64,000 nt of DNA. Origin: Platerodrilus igneus (lineage: Eukaryota > Arthropoda > Insecta > Coleoptera > Lycidae). The stretch spans positions 5,602,501 through 5,666,500 of the forward strand of contig JARFIW010001108.1 in the NCBI GenBank assembly GCA_036346225.1. The letters run 5' to 3'. Positions within the stretch are counted from its first letter, which is position 1. Every line of letters begins with the position of its first letter. The notes beneath the pieces were generated by a model, which had not been told where the DNA came from, did no database searches, and saw only the letters and a program-made list of their open reading frames with translations. A program made the translations under genes and the position numbers. Below are positions 45,609-57,719 of the stretch, piece by piece.

Positions 45609-46139
45609 CCCGACATAAATGAAAAACTATGGTTTTCTTTACTTAATTTTTTTTTAAATTTCATTGTTTAAAATTCATTGTCCCTAAAGGTACGTTTGTT
45701 ACTTCTTTATTTACCTTTGTTTCCTTATGTCTAAAATTGTTTTCTTTATTCTTATATCTAAGATACATTTTGTAAAATACATATATAATTAGCTATTCTG
45801 AATGGATCTGCACCTTGCCGAAGTTCTAGATTACTAGAACAGGTGAAATGGCTTGCGTGTTCTACTGCGCTAAAGAGACAAACTATAGGTCCAACCAAAG
45901 TAGTAGCGTCGTTAGTAAGGAACCAGACTAAGACAGGTCCCCGAAAGAGGGCAGCGGCTCTTTCGGTACTTAGATTGACAGAGACTATAGAGATCAGTAT
46001 GGCAGTGTAAGACACACTACCGCGATGTGGAAGGCAACGGGAAATTACCACATTACCTCCAAAGAACACAGCGTACATAAATTATAATAAAATAATGGCA
46101 TTCTCTGGGGTAAAAGATTCCGGATTTAAAATAGTTCCC

Positions 46140-46905
46140 CATTCGGATCTTCGGGAAGGGACTACTTCGGAGGAAACATTCTGCAAGTCGGGGCGTGGAA
46201 GGTTAGAAGCATGAAGCAAGTAGGTAAGCTAGAGAACCTAAAAATCGAACTGAATAGGTTAGCACTAGACATAGTAGGGATCAGCGAAGTTTGGTGGTCA
46301 GAGGCGGGGTATTTTTGGTGTGGAGACCTTAGGGTAATTCATACAGGAGCAGGGGAATGAAATTCGGGTGTGGAAATAGTTATGCGAAAAAAAGATAGGA
46401 TACTGTGTAGAAAACTACTTACAAAAAACGAAAGAGTACTTATGGTTAGACTAGAATTTAAACCGGTAAACATAGTAATAACACAAGTATACGTGCCCAA
46501 CTCTAGCTACAGTAACGATCTACAAAAATATCGAAGACTTATTAAGATACGTAAAAGGACATGAAAATTTAATAATTACGGGGGATTTTAATGCAGTGGT
46601 AGGTGAGGGTAGGGAATGAGCGATAGTAGGTTTATTTGGTTTAGTCACGAGAAACGACAGGGGAAACAGGTTGGTAGAATTTTGCGACAAGAACAATTTA
46701 ATCATCACAAACACATTATTTCAACATCATGTTAGAGAACGATATACGTGGAAGATACCAAGAGATATAGGAATATATCAAGTAGATTACATTCTTGTTA
46801 GACAACGGTTTAGGAATCAAGTAAAAGACTGTAGAAGCTACCCAGAAGCAGATATAGACACTGACCATAACATCGTAATTATGAATGCCGCACTTAAATT
46901 TTAGA
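46140..46905 (+). pseudogene. RTE-type endonuclease pseudogene
   Basis: AP-like endonuclease that nicks target DNA. Pieces in several frames: GAWNVRSMKQVGKLENLKIE-like (46195), LALDIVGISEVWW (46261), KNERVLMVRLEFKPVNIVI (46426), NNLIITNTLFQHHVRERYTW (46692) and ADIDTDHNIVIMNA with the catalytic DH pair (46850). The conserved DFNA block is frameshifted and stops occur at about 46358, 46562 and 46617. An intact counterpart is at 57720-58676. Confidence 0.88.
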
Positions 46906-47428
46906 AATTTGAACAAAGAAACGGAAAAAGGCACTTTAACTTTGAGAAACTAAAAGATAAAGATATTCAAGAAAGATTCGAAAAAAAGTCAAATGAATTG
47001 CTGAAAGATATCGGGAAAATATCTGATACTAAGGAAGTAGAAACAGAATAGAATAACATTAAATCCAGCTTAGATATGGCGGCCAGAGATATTCTGGGGT
47101 ATACACAAAAACAAAATTAGAAACCATGGATAACAAAGGATATCTTGAATTTAACAGAAGGAAGATGAAAATACAAAAATAAATCAGACGAAGCAGGAAA
47201 ACAGAGATACAAAATCATAAAATGGGAAATTATTCACAAATGCAGGAAAGCTAAAGAAGAATGGATTGATGAAAAGTGCACAGAGGTACAAACTAAGATG
47301 GAAGTAGTAAAGACGGATGAAGCATACAAACTAATTAGAATGAATTTTAGAGATATAAAACCGTATGGCAAAAATATAAGGGACTCGGGAGGAAACGTCT
47401 TTATAAAAAATGTAGAGAAAGTGGGTAG
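46906..47428 (+). pseudogene. RTE-type LINE linker
   Basis: Lys/Glu-rich linker (GKRHFNFEKLKDKDIQERFE-like) with stops at about 47049 and 47118, connecting endonuclease and RT. Confidence 0.7.
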
Positions 47429-48229
47429 ATGGCAAGAATATATAGGGAATTATATGCAGGAGAGGAACTAACTGCATTAGAACAGGAATTAGACATTGAA
47501 AATGATGACTTGGAATATTCTATACTTAGAGAGGAGTTTGAATTAACATTAAAGGGTCTGAAAAATGGTAAGGCGCCGGGTACAGATAAGGTGCAAGCAA
47601 AAACTCTAAAAGTCCCTGGACAAGCAGTAACGAACGTCACTTCCAACTTGTATGAGACAGGCAAGATACCCAAAGATATCAAACATAACATCAGAGTAAC
47701 TATACCAAAAAAGAAAGGTGCGAATACATGTGAAAATTTTCGAACAATAAGTTTGACAGTACACGTATCAAAAATATTAACTAGAATTACACAAATACGA
47801 ATGGAAAAACGAGCTGAAGAAATACTAGGAGAAGATCAATTTGGGTTAGGTGAAACAGAGAACACGGGGGCTATTTTAGCTCTGAGAGTGATAATGGAGA
47901 AAACAATAGAAAAAGGGGAAAACGTATATATAGGGTTTGTACATCTGGAAAAGGCATTCGACAATGTAAGATGGAAAAAAATGTTCGAAATACTCAAAAA
48001 AATTGGAATGAGTTATAGGGATAGACGAATAGTACATAGCTTATACAAAGAGCAAACAGCAATAATAAAATTAGAGCAGGAACGTAGAGAAGTGAACATT
48101 AGGAAAGGGGTGAGACAGGGATGTGCTGTATCCTCATTAATTTTTAACTTGTACATTGAAGAGGCAATGAATACTGTCAAATGCAGGAAGACATTTGGAA
48201 TTACTATGCAGGGACACAGTGATCTATGA
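47429..48229 (+). pseudogene. RTE-type reverse transcriptase, 3'-truncated
   Basis: A 266-codon open frame carrying the first half of RT: LKNGKAPGTDKVQAKTLK (about residue 47), IPKDIKHNIRVTIPKKKG, FRTISLTVHVSKILTRI (RxISL block), EEILGEDQFGLGETENTG, HLEKAFDNVRW (the D-x-x-K-A-F-D block where the first Asp is His here, VHLEKAFD for VDLEKAFD) and KGVRQGCAVSSLIFNLYIEE. The frame leaves the family after FGITMQ (about 48208), before the YADD motif, so the catalytic Asp pair is missing. Confidence 0.88.
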
Positions 48230-49866
48230 CCCTAAAGTTAATGCCTTAAAATAGAAGTATTGGTGGACCATTTATTTCCAGTAAAGTGTTCTTTTGTACT
48301 TATTTGTATCTAGGTGGATAACTATAAATAGTGGTCTTGGTTTAATTAATTATATATGTTCTTTTCAAGAAGAGAGTATAAAGGGTTGGTAGAACATTTC
48401 TCTTTCTATTATAGAAATCCTTTAAGAATCGAGGTGTTTCTGCGTTTTCCCAGGACTTTTGCTTTCATATGGTTATAGACTGATGGCGCCCTCCCTTATC
48501 GTGTTTTAAAAGACGAAACAAACCCTGACTCATGTCAAAATACTGAAGTAATTTTCAAAGTTAGTCGTTTACCTAAATAGGAGTGAGTCTTCTTTTTCTC
48601 TTAGCCGCTCACCAACCAACTTCACCCTGAACTATCGTCATATTCAGGAAACTTCCGTTCAATAGAGATTACCACCATTAATAAAAATAATATTTCGCTC
48701 GCGCCCAACATCGTGGGATTGCAAATAAGTAAAAAATAAGAAAAAAAATTTCATCGTAACAGTTATTCGCTTGTTAAAAATACTGTCAGGAAATCCGTTG
48801 ATGGCTCTTGAAGTATAAAAAGTCATTAAATACAGATGAACGCGATTTTTGTGTTAATTATAATTACCGGATGAGCCACTTTTTGAACGTTCATTGTTGG
48901 TATAATCCGTTCTAATTTAATATTTGTGCAAGAGCATTATCCAGTAATTCCACCAACTTAATTAAAATGGAAGGTTTAAGATGTACAATTCAATTATATT
49001 GTTTCTAAACGTAAAGTTCTCAAAATAATTACGAATTGGTTAAAAATGGGCAAACACTCGTGGTACCAAATTGAATCACAATAATTTACGCACGTGTAAC
49101 CATTATTTTTTAGTTAAAATTAACCTCCATAATGGAGGACTTATTAAAATTAGTGCAACAATTGCCTCTAATTAGCAATCACCCAAAGATTAATCGACAG
49201 GGCGTACAAGTTTGGAAGTCACAATGTCATTGTTTACACTTATAAAGGCAATCAATTGTATTATGCGGTTATTAAATTAAACATGGAAGTACTTAGAAAT
49301 ACCTGAGCGCCTAGGTAATCCTCACATTTCCATTCACTTATTAATACACTTCGTTTTGTTTCTAATCCGTAATAGAACCGACGACCTTGCGATTGATGAA
49401 ACCTTGGTAGTTGACATTGTACGAACTTGTTAATTGTTATATGTGTACGAGAAAATATAGGTTTTAATACTATGGCAACATAATAAGTGTTAGTCCTTCG
49501 ACGTATTATAAAAGAAGCTGTAAACATAAAAAAATTTATTAAATGGAAATTACATAATCACCATGTAAGTACGTACAAGAATAAACTACAATTGATAGGA
49601 TTCAACACAAATTGGATTGTGTACTAGCTGAATGTAAAGGCTTTGTTTATGTTATGGGTCTTCTAATTGTAGAATAATCCAGAAAAGAGATTACTGCAAT
49701 ATTGCAATAGCGACACGTGCGCGTTTATTGCATAAATAAACACGTATCTAAACTTAGACAAGACAAAACAATTGAAGGATGTAGCTGAATATTGATCAAC
49801 GCAACAGTTCATCACTTTCCTTATAATCAATTTTTTTGCCGAAAACTATACAAAATGTTTCATAAA
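48230..49866. other. No recognisable gene
   Basis: AT-rich DNA. I searched for the missing 3' half of the RTE copy and did not find it here. Confidence 0.4.
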
Positions 49867-49869
49867 TAA
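49867..49869. repeat. Possible 3-bp target duplication TAA, left
   Basis: TAA directly outside the left inverted end; matching TAA at 54434-54436. Three AT bases agree easily by chance. Confidence 0.4.
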
Positions 49870-49883
49870 CACAGGCCAACAAA
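49870..49883 (+). repeat. Left terminal inverted repeat
   Basis: CACAGGCCAACAAA. The match with the right end stops at 14-15 bases. Confidence 0.55.
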
Positions 49884-52338
49884 TTTTGACTTTTTCAAAG
49901 TTGATTTCGATCTAACATCTGACTGTATAATTTTGATCTGCTGAATTCAAATCCGAGTGTCATTTTGCCCCATCAACTAAGGTTTTTTTTTCAATGTTAA
50001 AAATAAATTAATAAAAAATTTGGTCAAAATAACCGCTACCTTATAACTTTTTTTTCGGTGGTCGTGAACTTGTTACGAGTTCTTTTTATCCCCTAATGTG
50101 ACCAGTGACCTTTAAGGAAGGATTTCCTTAAAATGGTAGAACGCAAATATGTTCCGACTATGCTAGGGGTCTATTCCTTGGGCAGAGCTTATGAGGATTG
50201 GTCGTGGTTCTTTTTACAAAGCATTATTTTCTTACTAGGGCTAGATTCTCAACAAAACACGGGTTTAAATAGGACTCCACCAATTCATTAACTTTAAACG
50301 CAGGGTTTTCCTAAGGGGGACTTGGGCGTCCTTAGGGAGGAATACCGTATCAACTGCTAACGCAGAAGCTGTAAAGAAAATTTAATTAAATTTACAAAAA
50401 TGAGGACACAAGAGGTATTTTCTTGTTACCTCATATAAAAAAAACAAATATTAATCAGACCACAATAATATGAGCACAGATTTAATGCTTCAAATTCTGA
50501 AAAGGCTATCAAAGCTTCTTGTTAAATTGGGTTTCCCACTTTACTCTATTTGATCTTATGCTTTGTTACCCTATTTCTGAACATACTTGTTCAGAATAAA
50601 ACAATTAATTAAGAAAATTAAATGTTGCTTCTTTAATTAAAATTGTTTTTTCATAAAAATTGTAAATATAAAATTCATGTTTAAGAAAGATAATACAAGT
50701 TTCATCTACTCATACGGTAGGATTATAAATTCAAAGAAAAATATCAAAAACCTTAAATGTTGCTTTAGTTACAAAAGTTTAACTTGAATTTATACCACAA
50801 ATATCAGATCTGTTTTTTTTTGTATACATATTTATAAAACTTTGACTACTTTGTCTATTAATTCATTATTCAAAAAATTGTAAGTGAAATCATGCATATA
50901 TGAAACATCAATAAGAACTCTTTAGGTTTACCTAACTTCATAAAATTTAGTAACTGTAATTACACTGTATTAGTATTGACAATAAAAATTTACTAAGGTC
51001 CTTCTTAATTTGTGAAACAGATAAATGATAATAGATAGTTACAAAAATATTTTCTGAAGCAGCCTCGTATTAAAGTTCACCAAATGTAGACGTGATGCAA
51101 GAATAATTCTAATCTCTTACCTTGACTTAGCAGGTGTTGTTTACATGTTGTCATTACAACATGTTAGGGCAGGTGTTAATAAATACATCTCTCAGAAAAC
51201 AAGTGACGTAAATTCCACATGTTCCACAGAACACGAACAGTTGCGTGACCCTTGGACCGGACCCAACCAAATTCCCATACTAAACTTAGATGTTCTACTG
51301 TGTGTAAATCTTGAACAAAAGTTTCAAAAGTACTATTTCAATGCATCATCGGACTTAATTTCCAAACCATAAAAATTTCTACATACTTTGCAGAACGTTT
51401 CCTTAAAATTCAAACTTATTGTTTTCTCCATAACATTGCATAAAATCCAACTATTCATCGTACGGTTGGAGGACGTTCATATTGGATCGATACCCTATCG
51501 CAAAGTTGACGTGAATGAACTATGCTTGATATTCGCAGGTGCGAAAGTAGAATTTATATCTTCTTTAAATACAACATACACGCTGCCTTATTTTTATAAA
51601 ACCAGATAATACAAAACGACTTCTTAAAAGTTAAGAATTATAAAATAAAAATCTACTTGTAGATTTTCTAACGAAGCTTGAAAAACATGTTTCATCGTAA
51701 CTTTTACGAAATTATTAAAAGAATATTTTAAGTGCTATTTAAACACATGTCCAAAGAATTATTAAATAAATTCATCAAAAGAATTATCCAAACGAAGTTA
51801 TTTATTTAAAGTCATTTAAAGACGTCGTTAAAAAGACGTAAAAAAAGAAAAAGGGGGAGATGAGGAGGAGGAGCGCTACAACAAAATTATTCAGTTGGTC
51901 TAATAAATTATTATTTTAATTCTTACTATCGCTAAAATCACAAAGCCTAGTGTTTAGCGCCCTAGGGCTGTACTCCCGCACAAAGCCAGACGCAAGTTAC
52001 ATGCCAGAACCCTTATTAGTTCCATAATCGTTCTCGACGAGAGCTCTAGCTAATGTGAGTGCAGATGTGATATCTACGAAACTGGAAAGCTGCTTGGCCT
52101 TGATAATATTAATACTAACATTCGGCGCCTGATGTTAGCAACCAAACTAGCATTTCTGTATGGCGGTTAGCCCTCTCAATATCGATACTGGTATTTATTT
52201 ATTTAAAAATGGTTTTCCTGATATAAATGACTGTACCAGGGTTTGTAAAACTAAAAATTCGTTGATGTTCTGCAGCGGTCAAAAAAACTGTTACAACCTT
52301 TATTGATACAGAGGCAAAAACAAATTACAAATAGTAAA
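49884..52338. other. Interior of the candidate transposon, no gene recognised
   Basis: AT-rich. Frames of 75 and 73 codons at 51145-51372 and 51388-51609 show no known motif. A GC-richer patch at 50100-50350 (TTCCTAAGGGGGACTTGGGC region) is not recognised. Confidence 0.35.
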
Positions 52339-54030
52339 CTAAATTGGAAAAAGTCTTAAACAATCTTTAGTTTCTTTTCTTTCCCTCTTAGATGAAAAAC
52401 TTCGTTTAGTGGATTTTCTTCTGTATTCCAGGACCGGATTGTACTTTTTTATTGACCAGCAGTAAGCAGCCATCATTAGAACATTCCACCGACCTTGATA
52501 CCTGCGTTCCATGTGGAACCTCTCACCTTGCTCCTCACTCCCATCACCAAGATTTTTAGGAAGGTAATCAAGATGCGAGTGTAAAAAGTGAACTTTTATG
52601 CTCATATTACATCCCAATTCCATAAATTTCTGTAGCATGTTTTTCACAATTTTCTTGTAGTTAGTATCCTTGTTGTTTCCCAAAATACCTTCAATAACAT
52701 TAGCAAATGAAATCCATGCATCTTTCTTAGTTATGGTCATGGTATTAACAAATTCTTGATCTTTCATTAATCTCCTTATTTAAGGACCGACAAAAATTCC
52801 TTCCTTTAATTTTGCATCTGAAATAGCGGGAAATTTTCTACAGGGGTATTTTAAACAGTCTCCAACTTTATTTAAAGCTTCAACGTATTGTTTCATTAAT
52901 CCTAGTTTAATATGCAGTGGAGATAACAAGAATTGTTGTGGATCAACAACACTTTCATGCAGAACATTTTTTGATCCGGGAGTTAAATTATCTCTTCCTA
53001 TCCAGTCCTTTTCCTTCCAATGTTGATGTCTACTTCAATTGTTCCAGTCACACAGAAAACAACGGTACTTTTGTATACCCTGACTGCTGTCCTAGTAGAA
53101 GTCCCACAATTTTCAAATTCTCACAAATTTTCCAACTATGATCACTGTATTTGATTTTTTCAAGCATCACTCTAAGATTTTTGTAGCTTTCCGTCATTTG
53201 CACAGAATGGGCAATCGGTACCGATGAAAAAACATTCCCATTGTGCAAGAGCACAGCTTTAACACTTTTTTTAGAAGAATCAATAAAAGCCTCCCATGAT
53301 GAGGATTGTGTGCTCCCTAGTTTGTTTATCAGACTGGAAATGTCGGTGCAATAAACTAGACAACCACCTTTTTTCAAAATAGCCTGAATACTGGGACTCG
53401 CGTTTCTTAAAATACGAGATTTTAACGTCTTCTGCCAGTAAATTTTTACTGTATGCTAAAATTTCGGAAAGATCCTTTGAAAGACCCAAGCCTCTAAGTC
53501 GTTAAGTTCGGTCTTTGAAAATAACTGCGGTTGCTTAGAAACGCTCGATATTTTACTGGCATCGGTAAAGTTGTTTTCATCAACTTCAGGTTCAGAACTG
53601 CTTGTAACATCTTCTAAATTTGTTGGTTTCTCAGGTAATGACACGTCTGGACCAAGTGGCACTGGCCTAATTGCAGGCTTGAGTTTCGGATAAATGATGG
53701 TTTTTAAATTTTTTGCGTTATATTCACGTATGTACATTGCACATACAGAAATAACAGTCATCACGGTGATTTGTTGGTTCTCACAAAATCATTGGATTTC
53801 AAAGGGTGGGGATTTCTTTGTTCCATAACTCGACTGCCTTAAACTCTCTTCACATATCTTTCATACAACATGTGGTGCCCAATGTCTGTCCTGATCGCCA
53901 ATCTTTACTTTAATATACGCGTAGTATTGGTGTTTTAACAGTGATGTAATTTTACGTCTAAATTCCTTGCCCACAAAACAACCACACACATAGAAAAAAA
54001 TTTTGAATTATTTTGACAAAGTCTTGTCAT
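52339..54030 (-). pseudogene. Uncharacterised multi-copy arthropod protein family, copy 2 (nearly full length)
   Basis: From the ATG at 54030-54028, in order: FYVCGCFVG and KIGDQDRHWAPHVV (about 53900); SYGTKKSPPFEI; a DCYFC-type CxxC pair (about 53755); KTIIYPKLKPAIRPVPLGPD (from about 53700); FSKTELNDL (about 53510); LSKDLSEILAYSKNLLAEDV; CTDISSLINKLG; WEAFIDSSKKSVKAVLLHNG (about 53290), Asp retained; SVPIAHSVQMTESY; ENLKIVGLLLGQQSGYTKVP (about 53110); LSPLHIKLGLMKQYVEALNK (about 52910); CNMSIKVHFLHSHLDYLP; and GSEEQGERFH then YQGRWNVLMMAAYCW (about 52500), ending at a stop at 52339. Defects: frame changes near 54000, 53775, 53480, 53380 and 53050, and an in-frame stop near 52789. The length implied (~560 residues) is near what I recall for the family. 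Function unknown; a DDE-type transposase is my inference. Confidence 0.82.
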
Positions 54031-54419
54031 TTTAAACACGAATTTAACTGCAAAAAGCTCACTAAACTCACTAAACAACGACTGCCTGGACCGAATGCAA
54101 ACAGACTAGTGAATGCGCTTGTTACACAAACACGTCTATTTATATCGCATTCGCCGACGGTCTAACTGCAAATCAAAAAATCCCAGCAATTAAATTTTAC
54201 TTTTGGGAATTCCCCTATACTATTCTATTGATTTGTACAAAATTAAATCTCAGTGGCGTAGCAATTTTTAGAATGTAATTTAATTTAAGATACCACAAAT
54301 ATGACACCTAGTAAATTTATTAAAAAAATTGTGATTGATGGAAACAAAAAAATGTTGATTCTTTATTAGATTAGCCACCAAAACTTCAAAAAAAATTAAA
54401 TAAACCAAATCAGGAACTT

Positions 54420-54433
54420 TTTGTTGGTCTGTG
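54420..54433 (-). repeat. Right terminal inverted repeat
   Basis: TTTGTTGGTCTGTG on the plus strand, about 390 bases upstream of the gene start. Confidence 0.55.
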
Positions 54434-54436
54434 TAA
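54434..54436. repeat. Possible 3-bp target duplication TAA, right
   Basis: See 49867-49869. Confidence 0.4.
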
Positions 54437-54834
54437 TTCTTTATAGTAAACTGGAATAAATATACCCATAACCAGATTAGAAGAATCAGTAAATTCCACG
54501 TTATTCTAATTTTTTGATGATTTGGGTGTTAAGGAAGAAATTTAGTACGGGAGCTGCTCTTTTGTGATGACGTCTATCGCCATCTTGGAAAATGGCTGGA
54601 AATTTTGATTTGGAAAAATATGGTACAACTCGGAAACGCTAAGAGATTAAACAAAAATTTTGAAACATAAAGTGCCCATAATTTTAGCATCTTTAATTTA
54701 AATCATTATAGTTTCTACGTATTTCTTGTAGTTTTAAGATATGCTGTTTAACTAATAAAATAATAGAAACCTAAAAAATGAGTAGTTAATAGATTATCAT
54801 CATTAGATATTCTGTTTCCTATTCTTAACTAACC

Positions 54835-55262
54835 TTCACATTTCCCTGAAATTTGCACAGTCTGCATCTATTACTTCTGCATGCGAAAGTCTGATCTCGG
54901 TCTACCTCTACCTCCTTTTTCGTATCTCTGCTTGTGGTATATCCCGTGCTGTTCCCCAGGAATGCCTTAGAACGTATCCTGTCCTTCTATTTCTCCTATT
55001 TTTATTCGTTTTCCACAGATATCTTTATTCCTCTACTATTTCTATAACCTATTTGTTATTAACTTTGTCTGTCCATGCTACCATCCTCACATATCTGAAA
55101 CACAACATTCCAGAAGGCTTCTATCTCTTTCTGTCTCCTTTTCCTACAACCCCTATTTTATAAACGTACTGTGCTGTGCTCCACACATATGCTTTCAACA
55201 ATTTTCTTCTTGTATCTATTTTCGTTGTCTTTAGACATAGCTGCTGTTCTTTCTTGTGTGAT
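54835..55262 (-). pseudogene. RTE-type LINE C-terminal fragment (a)
   Basis: The minus strand reads, in mixed frames, KTTKIDTRRKLLKAYVWSTA, VNNK, RNRRTGYVLRHSWGTARDIP and ADCANFREM, the C-terminal region of the RTE family. The lower end is near 54835. Several stops. Confidence 0.8.
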
Positions 55263-55654
55263 GCAGTTCGGCCACCTTATATTGTTTTACAGTTGTATAC
55301 CCTATTCTTCCAATATTCAGTGGTATGTGAAGAGGGATAAACAGCCTTTGACTGCCAAGTTCTCCTAGCACTTGAACTCTTGTCAAATTAATAGTTTTTC
55401 CAATATATCTTTTCGCACAGTCAACATTAATTCAAAATATTTCACAACCAACACGTAGTTGTTAACAATAATCATCAGATTTAAGTGCATTTATTTTTTG
55501 GTCATTAGGTTTTACGTCTTGAAACTGGTTGGATGTGTACCTCAATTTATTTATGTTCTGAGCTATCCTATACGGTTCCCTAAAACTCTCACAGCAGCCT
55601 ATACAACTCGAGTCCGTTTCTATTGCTTTCTAATTCTATGCCTCGTCACCGTGA
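55263..55654 (-). repeat. RTE-type 3' end fragment (b)
   Basis: Contains codons for YTSNQFQDVKPNDQK (about 55550-55505) and the following 3' UTR. The 3' UTR (GGTATGTGAAGAGGGATAAACAGCC at about 55320, in two pieces) matches that of the main copy (GGTATGTGAAGGGGGTTAAG at 55661). Units lie head to tail. Confidence 0.8.
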
Positions 55655-55808
55655 TTCAATGGTATGTGAAGGGGGTTAAGCAGCCTATGGCTCCCAAAGA
55701 TCCTGCAACACTTAAACATTTGCCGTATTAATAGTTTTCCAGTAAATCCTTTCGCACAATTAACATTAGTCAAGAATATTGCAAGACCAATACCTGTAGT
55801 TGTTTATT

Positions 55809-57438
55809 TTAATCATCATGCTTAAGTACAGTTATTTTTTTGTCATTAGTTGTTCCATTTTGCGATTGGTTGGAAGCGTAACTCCATTGATTTCTATTCT
55901 GAGCAAGCCTGCACACTTCCCTGAAATTCCTACAGCCTACATCTTTCACCATCTGTGTGCAATAGTCTAACCTAGGTCTACCCCTACTTCTCTTTTTTCC
56001 TATCTGCATCTAATATATTCCGCACTATTCCCTCATATCTTAGTATGTGGCCTATCATCCTATTTTGTACTGCTTTCCACATATTTCTTTCATCCCCCAC
56101 CGTTTCTAGTACCTCTTTGTTCTTAACATCATACGTCTCTAGCACCACATTTTCAAGGCCTTGTCTGCTTGTCCTACTGCCCATACTTCACAGCCATACA
56201 GTGCTGTGCTCCGTACATATGTTTTAAACAATATTTTCCTTGTTTCTATGTTTGTTGTCTTTGAACACAGTAGTTGCTTTTTCTTGTTAAATGTAGAGCA
56301 ACCTTGTGCTAATCTTTGTTTTATACCTTTTGTGCTTTTCCCATCTTGCGTTATTTGGCTTCCTAGGTATCAGAAATCCTTAACCTTTTGTAAGTTCTCG
56401 TTACCTATTTGTACTCTTGTTTTTGATTTATTTTCCCTTTTTTGTATACTAGAACGATAGTTTTATTTTTGTTAATTTTCATACTGTATCTCTCTGTTAA
56501 AACTGTTTTCATTTCATTAAGAGCGGCTTCTAACTCTTCTTTGCTGGATGCTAATGCGGCTATATCATCTACAAATCTAAGCATATCAATCTTTTGTTCC
56601 TGCATAGTAATTCGAAATGTCTTCCTGCATTTGACATTATTCATTGCCTCTTCAATGTACAAGTTATAAATTAATGAGGATAAGGCGCATCATTGTCTCG
56701 CCCCTTTCCTAATATTTACTTCTATACTTTCCTGCTCTGATTCAATTACCGATGTTTGCTCTTTGTATAAGCAATGTACTATCCGTCCATCCCTAAAACT
56801 CATTCCAATCTTTTTGAGTATTTCGAACATTTTTTTTCCATTTTACATTGTCAAATGCTTTTTCCAGATCTACAAACTCTATATACACGCTTTCTACGTT
56901 TTGTATTGTTTTCTTCATTATCACCCTCAGAGCTAAAATAGCCTCTCGTGTTCCTCTGTTTTGCCTACACCCAAATTGATCTTCTTCTAGTATTTCTTCA
57001 GCTCGTTTTTCCATTCGTCTTTATACAATTCTAGTTAGTATTTTTTAAACGTGTGCTGTCAAACTTATTGCTCGAAAATTTAGTTACTATGATGTTACGT
57101 TTGAAATCTTTGGGTATCTCGCCTATCTCATACATATTGCTCACAAGTTGAAAGAGACTGCTTGTCCAGCGGCTTTTAGAATTTCTGCTTGCATCTTGTC
57201 TGTACCCAACGCCATACCATGTTTCAGACACTATAATGCTAATTCAAACTCACCTCTAAGTATAGGATATCCTAAGTCCTCATTTTCAATGACTGATTCC
57301 TTTTCTAATGCTGTTACTTCCTCTCCTGCATATAAATTACTTATATATTCTTGTTATCTAATTAATTTCTCTACATTTTCTATAATGACGTTTCCTCCCG
57401 CGTTCCTTATATTTTGCTATATGGTTTTATATTTCTAA
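55809..57438 (-). pseudogene. RTE-type RT and C-terminal domain (broken)
   Basis: High to low coordinates: EIGEIPKDFKRNIIVT (about 57135), MEKRAEEILEEDQFGCRQNR (57014), EFVDLEKAFDNVKWK (about 56875, both Asp present), then a frame change; MYIEEAMNNVKCRKTFRITM (56662), RFVDDIAALASSKEELEAAL (about 56578; FVDD at the YADD position, both Asp kept); thumb; then KAVQNRMIGHILRYEGIVRN (about 56085), RSRGRPRLDYCTQMVKDVGC (about 55985) and CRLAQNRNQWSYASNQSQNG, ending at a stop at 55809. Five or more frameshifts and stops. Confidence 0.88.
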
Positions 57439-57719
57439 AATTCATTCTAATTAATTTGTATGCTTTGTCTGTCTTTCCTATTTTCATCTTAGTTTGTACC
57501 TCTTTGCACTTTTCATCAATCCATTGTTCTTTAGCTTTCCTGCATTTGCGAATAATGTCCCATTTTATGGCTTTGTACCTCTTTTCCTGTTTCGTCTAAT
57601 TTATTTTTGCATTTTCGTCTTTCGTTTATTAAATTCAGTATATTCTTTGTTTCCATGGTTTTTTTTTCTTGTGTATACCACAGAATATCTCTGGCCGCCA
57701 TGTCTAGGCTGGATTAATG

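Larger units (their letters stand above)
45785..48208 (+). mobile_element. RTE-type LINE, copy 1, truncated inside RT
   Basis: Plus-strand copy of the same family as the minus-strand element at 55655-59330: 5' region 45785-46140, endonuclease, linker, then RT. Similarity to the second copy stops at about 48208 in the middle of RT, so the 3' half is gone. That is unusual, because LINEs normally lose their 5' end. Confidence 0.88.
49870..54433 (-). mobile_element. Candidate DNA transposon with 14-bp inverted ends, encoding the uncharacterised family (copy 2)
   Basis: The left end CACAGGCCAACAAA (49870-49883) and right end TTTGTTGGTCTGTG (54420-54433) are complementary at 13 of 14 positions. 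Between them, on the minus strand, lies the more complete copy of the uncharacterised protein family (54030-52339). The 3-bp TAA flanks would be a target duplication. Total length is 4,564 bp. The association of inverted ends with this gene family is the main evidence that the family is transposon-borne. The 2.4 kb downstream of the gene are AT-rich and unassigned and might include other insertions. Confidence 0.55.

Noticed and set aside
45758..46078. 106-codon minus-strand frame
   Set aside because: This region is the 5' part of the RTE-type LINE on the plus strand, confirmed by the matching second copy at 58941-59330.
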